Source of the DNA: Beijerinckiaceae bacterium RH AL1
GTDB lineage: Bacteria > Pseudomonadota > Alphaproteobacteria > Rhizobiales > Beijerinckiaceae
Direction of reading: 5' to 3'
Assembly (NCBI GenBank): GCA_901457705.2
Contig: LR590083.2
Location: 1,054,597 to 1,118,596, forward strand
Length of the DNA: 64,000 bases
The notes beneath the pieces were generated by a model. It was not told the origin of the DNA and searched no databases. It saw only the letters and a list, made by a program, of their open reading frames with translations. A program made the position numbers and the translations under genes. Positions 62,159-64,000 of the stretch are shown here, in pieces; the stretch's first letter is position 1, and each line of letters starts with the position of its first letter.

Positions 62159-62818
62159 TCAGGTCTCGGGCGGCAGCTCCTCGCCGCGGTAGGCTTCGAT
62201 CTCGATCGGGCCGCCGGCCGCCGCGACCTCGGCGCGATCCTCGGGGCCGAGCGTCTCGGCGAGCGGTGCGATCCGCTTCCACGCCGGAAACGGCTGCCGC
62301 CCTTCGGCATCGGGGATGTGGCGCGACAGGCTGACCGACCCGGCGGGATGAATGTAGCGTCCGCAATTGACGAAGATCGTCTCGACCTCGACCCGCACCA
62401 GGAGATCGGCGCCGGGATATTCGGCCAGCAACGGATCGTCGTCGGGAGCGATCCACGCGTCGCCCTGCACGCGCAGCCGGCGCGGGGCGGTGAAGTCGAT
62501 GAACAGCAGGCCGACCTTCGGATTCGCGGCGAGATTGCCGAGCGAGAGGAACATGCCGTTGCCGTCGTAGGAGGGAAAGACGAGCTCGCTCGGCCCCGTC
62601 AGGCGCACGAAGCCGGGCGCGCCGCCTTTGTACGAGACGGTCGGGCGCCCCTGGTCGTCCACCGTGCTGAGGAAGAACATCGCGGCCGCCCGGATGAAGG
62701 CCGCGTCCGCCTCGTCGAAGACCGGATGCGCCAGCGCCTCCAGCATGTCGGCGAGGCGGCCCGTGCCATGCCGCTCCTGCAGCGCACGGTGGGTCGATCC
62801 ATAGAGGTCGCTCATCAT
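62159..62818 (-). CDS. Pyridoxamine 5'-phosphate oxidase family flavoprotein
   Basis: A 219-residue split-barrel FMN protein (PPOX class): EADAAFIRAAAMFFLSTVDD, QGRPTVSYKGGAPGFVRLTG, NGMFLSLGNLAANPKVGLLF, IDFTAPRRLRVQGDA and C-terminal NCGRYIHPAGSV. The layout fits the alphaproteobacterial group often called pyridoxamine oxidase-related, rather than PdxH itself. A role in flavin or F420-type redox chemistry is possible; substrate unknown. The second codon is also Met. Confidence 0.82.
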   Translation of the reverse strand: MMSDLYGSTHRALQERHGTGRLADMLEALAHPVFDEADAAFIRAAAMFFLSTVDDQGRPTVSYKGGAPGFVRLTGPSELVFPSYDGNGMFLSLGNLAANPKVGLLFIDFTAPRRLRVQGDAWIAPDDDPLLAEYPGADLLVRVEVETIFVNCGRYIHPAGSVSLSRHIPDAEGRQPFPAWKRIAPLAETLGPEDRAEVAAAGGPIEIEAYRGEELPPET

Positions 62819-62888
62819 CGGGATCCGGTTACGTCACCGGCATCCTCGCGGGGCCGCGGCGCCGGATCAATTCGCCGAGCGGCGGGCT

Positions 62889-63803
62889 TTACCCGCCGGC
62901 CAGCGGCAGCTTCGAGCCGGCGACGGCGCGCGCGGCGAGCACGTCGCGGCGGAAGGTGAAGAGCTTGGCCGGGCGGCCGCCGGTATCGGTCGCGAGCTTG
63001 CCGGTCTCCTCGACGAGATCCTGCTGCTCGATGAGGCGGCGAAAGTTCTGCTTGTGCAGGCGCCGGCCGGCCAGCGCCTCGACGCTGCGCTGCAGCTGGT
63101 AGAGCGTGAAGGTCGGCGGCATAAGCTCGAAGACGACGGGGCGATACTTGATCTTGGCGCGGAGCCTCGCGATGCCCGTCGCCAGGATGCGGCGGTGGTC
63201 GCCGGTCATGCGGCGGCCCAGCGTGCCGTCGCCGCCCGCCTCGGGGATCAGGCCGGCTTCGAAGAGCAGCTCGTAGCGCTGCAGCACAAGCTCCTCGTTC
63301 CAGCCGTAGGGCTCGTGGCCGAAGCTGATGGCGACTCGCTGCGCGCGCGCCTGGTTCGCGCCAGCGTCGGTGGCGACCCAGCGCGAAAGGCCGTCGGCCA
63401 ACGCGGCGTCGCAGGCCGGCGCGTCGCCGCGGCGATCCTCCCAGGGGAAGAACGTGTACCAGTCGCGCCAGGACGATGCGGTCTCGGCCGCCGCCTTCTC
63501 CTCGCGCGTCAGGCCGAGATAGCTGATCGACACCATGCGCTGGTCGGTCTCGCCGAAACGGTCCCGGTCCGCGAAGGTGTAGAGCTGCTCGACGTAGCCG
63601 ATCGGCCGGTGCGTCTGCTGCTCGACCCAGTCGCGCAGGCCGGATTGCAGCGAGCGGTGCGCCAGCTCGAACGGGCCGGACGGCAGCGCCGCGCCGCCGC
63701 CGATCGTAAGCACGCGCGGCTGGTCCTCGCGCACGGCGACGAGCACGGCGATGAGGTTGACGGCGACCGCTTCCGCGACGCTGAGCGGCGGGGCTTCAAG
63801 CAT
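62889..63803 (-). CDS. NadQ-like transcriptional regulator (NUDIX-HTH)
   Basis: A 304-residue protein with an N-terminal NUDIX-like domain (residues 12-150, starting VAVNLIAVLVAVREDQPRVL) lacking the full catalytic NUDIX box, and a C-terminal winged-helix domain (residues 215-300: FTLYQLQRSVEALAGRRLHK, then NFRRLIEQQDLVEETG). This is the NadQ/NrtR layout: a sensor of NAD-related metabolites controlling NAD genes. In alphaproteobacteria NadQ represses nadABC, and that operon lies 5 kb away. A TGA at 62889 ends it; start ATG 63803. Confidence 0.82.
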   Translation of the reverse strand: MLEAPPLSVAEAVAVNLIAVLVAVREDQPRVLTIGGGAALPSGPFELAHRSLQSGLRDWVEQQTHRPIGYVEQLYTFADRDRFGETDQRMVSISYLGLTREEKAAAETASSWRDWYTFFPWEDRRGDAPACDAALADGLSRWVATDAGANQARAQRVAISFGHEPYGWNEELVLQRYELLFEAGLIPEAGGDGTLGRRMTGDHRRILATGIARLRAKIKYRPVVFELMPPTFTLYQLQRSVEALAGRRLHKQNFRRLIEQQDLVEETGKLATDTGGRPAKLFTFRRDVLAARAVAGSKLPLAGG

Positions 63804-63850
63804 GCTTCCGATGGACCGTGAGAGCGGCCGCCCGTCAAGCCCCGAACAGG

Positions 63851-64000
63851 CTACTGCCGGCCGGCCTTGAACGCGCCGTCGTAGGTGAAGGGCGGGGCGG
63901 CCTTCATCTGGTCCGCCGTCGCCTTCATCGTCGCGCGATAGCTGTTCGAGCCCTGGTCGTAGATCAAGGTGATCGCGACCGGCGCCACCGCGACGTAGCG
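63851..64000 (-). CDS. C-terminal end of an unidentified gene
   Basis: An open frame from the window edge to a TAG at 63851. The 49 visible residues (RYVAVAPVAITLIYDQGSNS, then YRATMKATADQMKAAPPFTY and DGAFKAGRQ) are too few to name. The stop lies 47 bp from the start of the NadQ-like gene on the same strand, so it is upstream in a possible operon. Confidence 0.5.
   Translation of the reverse strand, partial: RYVAVAPVAITLIYDQGSNSYRATMKATADQMKAAPPFTYDGAFKAGRQ

Overview
The window is GC-rich (by eye roughly two thirds G+C) and densely coded on both strands. Its gene content points to an alphaproteobacterium of the order Hyphomicrobiales (Rhizobiales). The evidence is a RegB/RegR redox two-component pair, the order miaB-phoH-ybeY-corC-lnt-XRE regulator, a nadA-nadB-nadC operon with a NadQ-like regulator nearby, xseA followed by a DUF2093 gene, an intracellular PHB depolymerase, and a RIME-like palindromic repeat behind fmt. 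No rRNA, tRNA or CRISPR array was recognised. The genus cannot be named from this sequence alone.

Layout. 1-14.25 kb is chromosomal housekeeping: hemD (cut by the window edge), hemC, an MmcB-like protein, truA, mtgA, ispA, a KefB/C-type antiporter, a GMC oxidoreductase with a Tat-exported partner, a VOC protein and uppP. One small membrane-protein gene here (2501-3087) is frameshifted. 14.4-25.45 kb is a one-directional block of phage late genes: terminase, portal, protease, DUF2163, NlpC/P60, large tail protein, tail fibre, lysozyme and lysis-region membrane proteins. It has no integrase, repressor or replication genes. An internal deletion joins the protease out of frame to the end of the DUF2163 gene, so capsid, connector, tail-tube and tape-measure genes are gone. 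An unfamiliar lower-GC gene sits between portal and protease.

25.45-34.8 kb holds rmuC, osmC, def-fmt, an EVE-domain gene, gpsA, tsaD and panD. Between gpsA and tsaD lies a disturbed stretch: a 21-bp direct repeat bounds about 1.25 kb that carries an AT-rich membrane-protein gene (with a T-tract frameshift near its start) and a decayed second copy of the 3' part of tsaD. 35.3-44.9 kb carries the miaB-to-lnt chain, an XRE regulator, an ECF sigma/anti-sigma pair, xseA and a DUF2093 gene.

44.9-64 kb carries regR-regB, phaZ, a coiled-coil membrane protein, a patatin-like lipase, pncB, two tandem GST genes, nadA-nadB-nadC, two LysR regulators, a YeiH transporter, an alpha/beta hydrolase, a PPOX flavoprotein, a NadQ-like regulator and the end of one more gene. 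NAD metabolism is a theme: de novo synthesis (nadABC), salvage (pncB) and a likely regulator (NadQ) lie within 13 kb. The best candidates for something new are the deleted phage cluster with its cargo gene and the AT-rich insertion beside the tsaD duplication.
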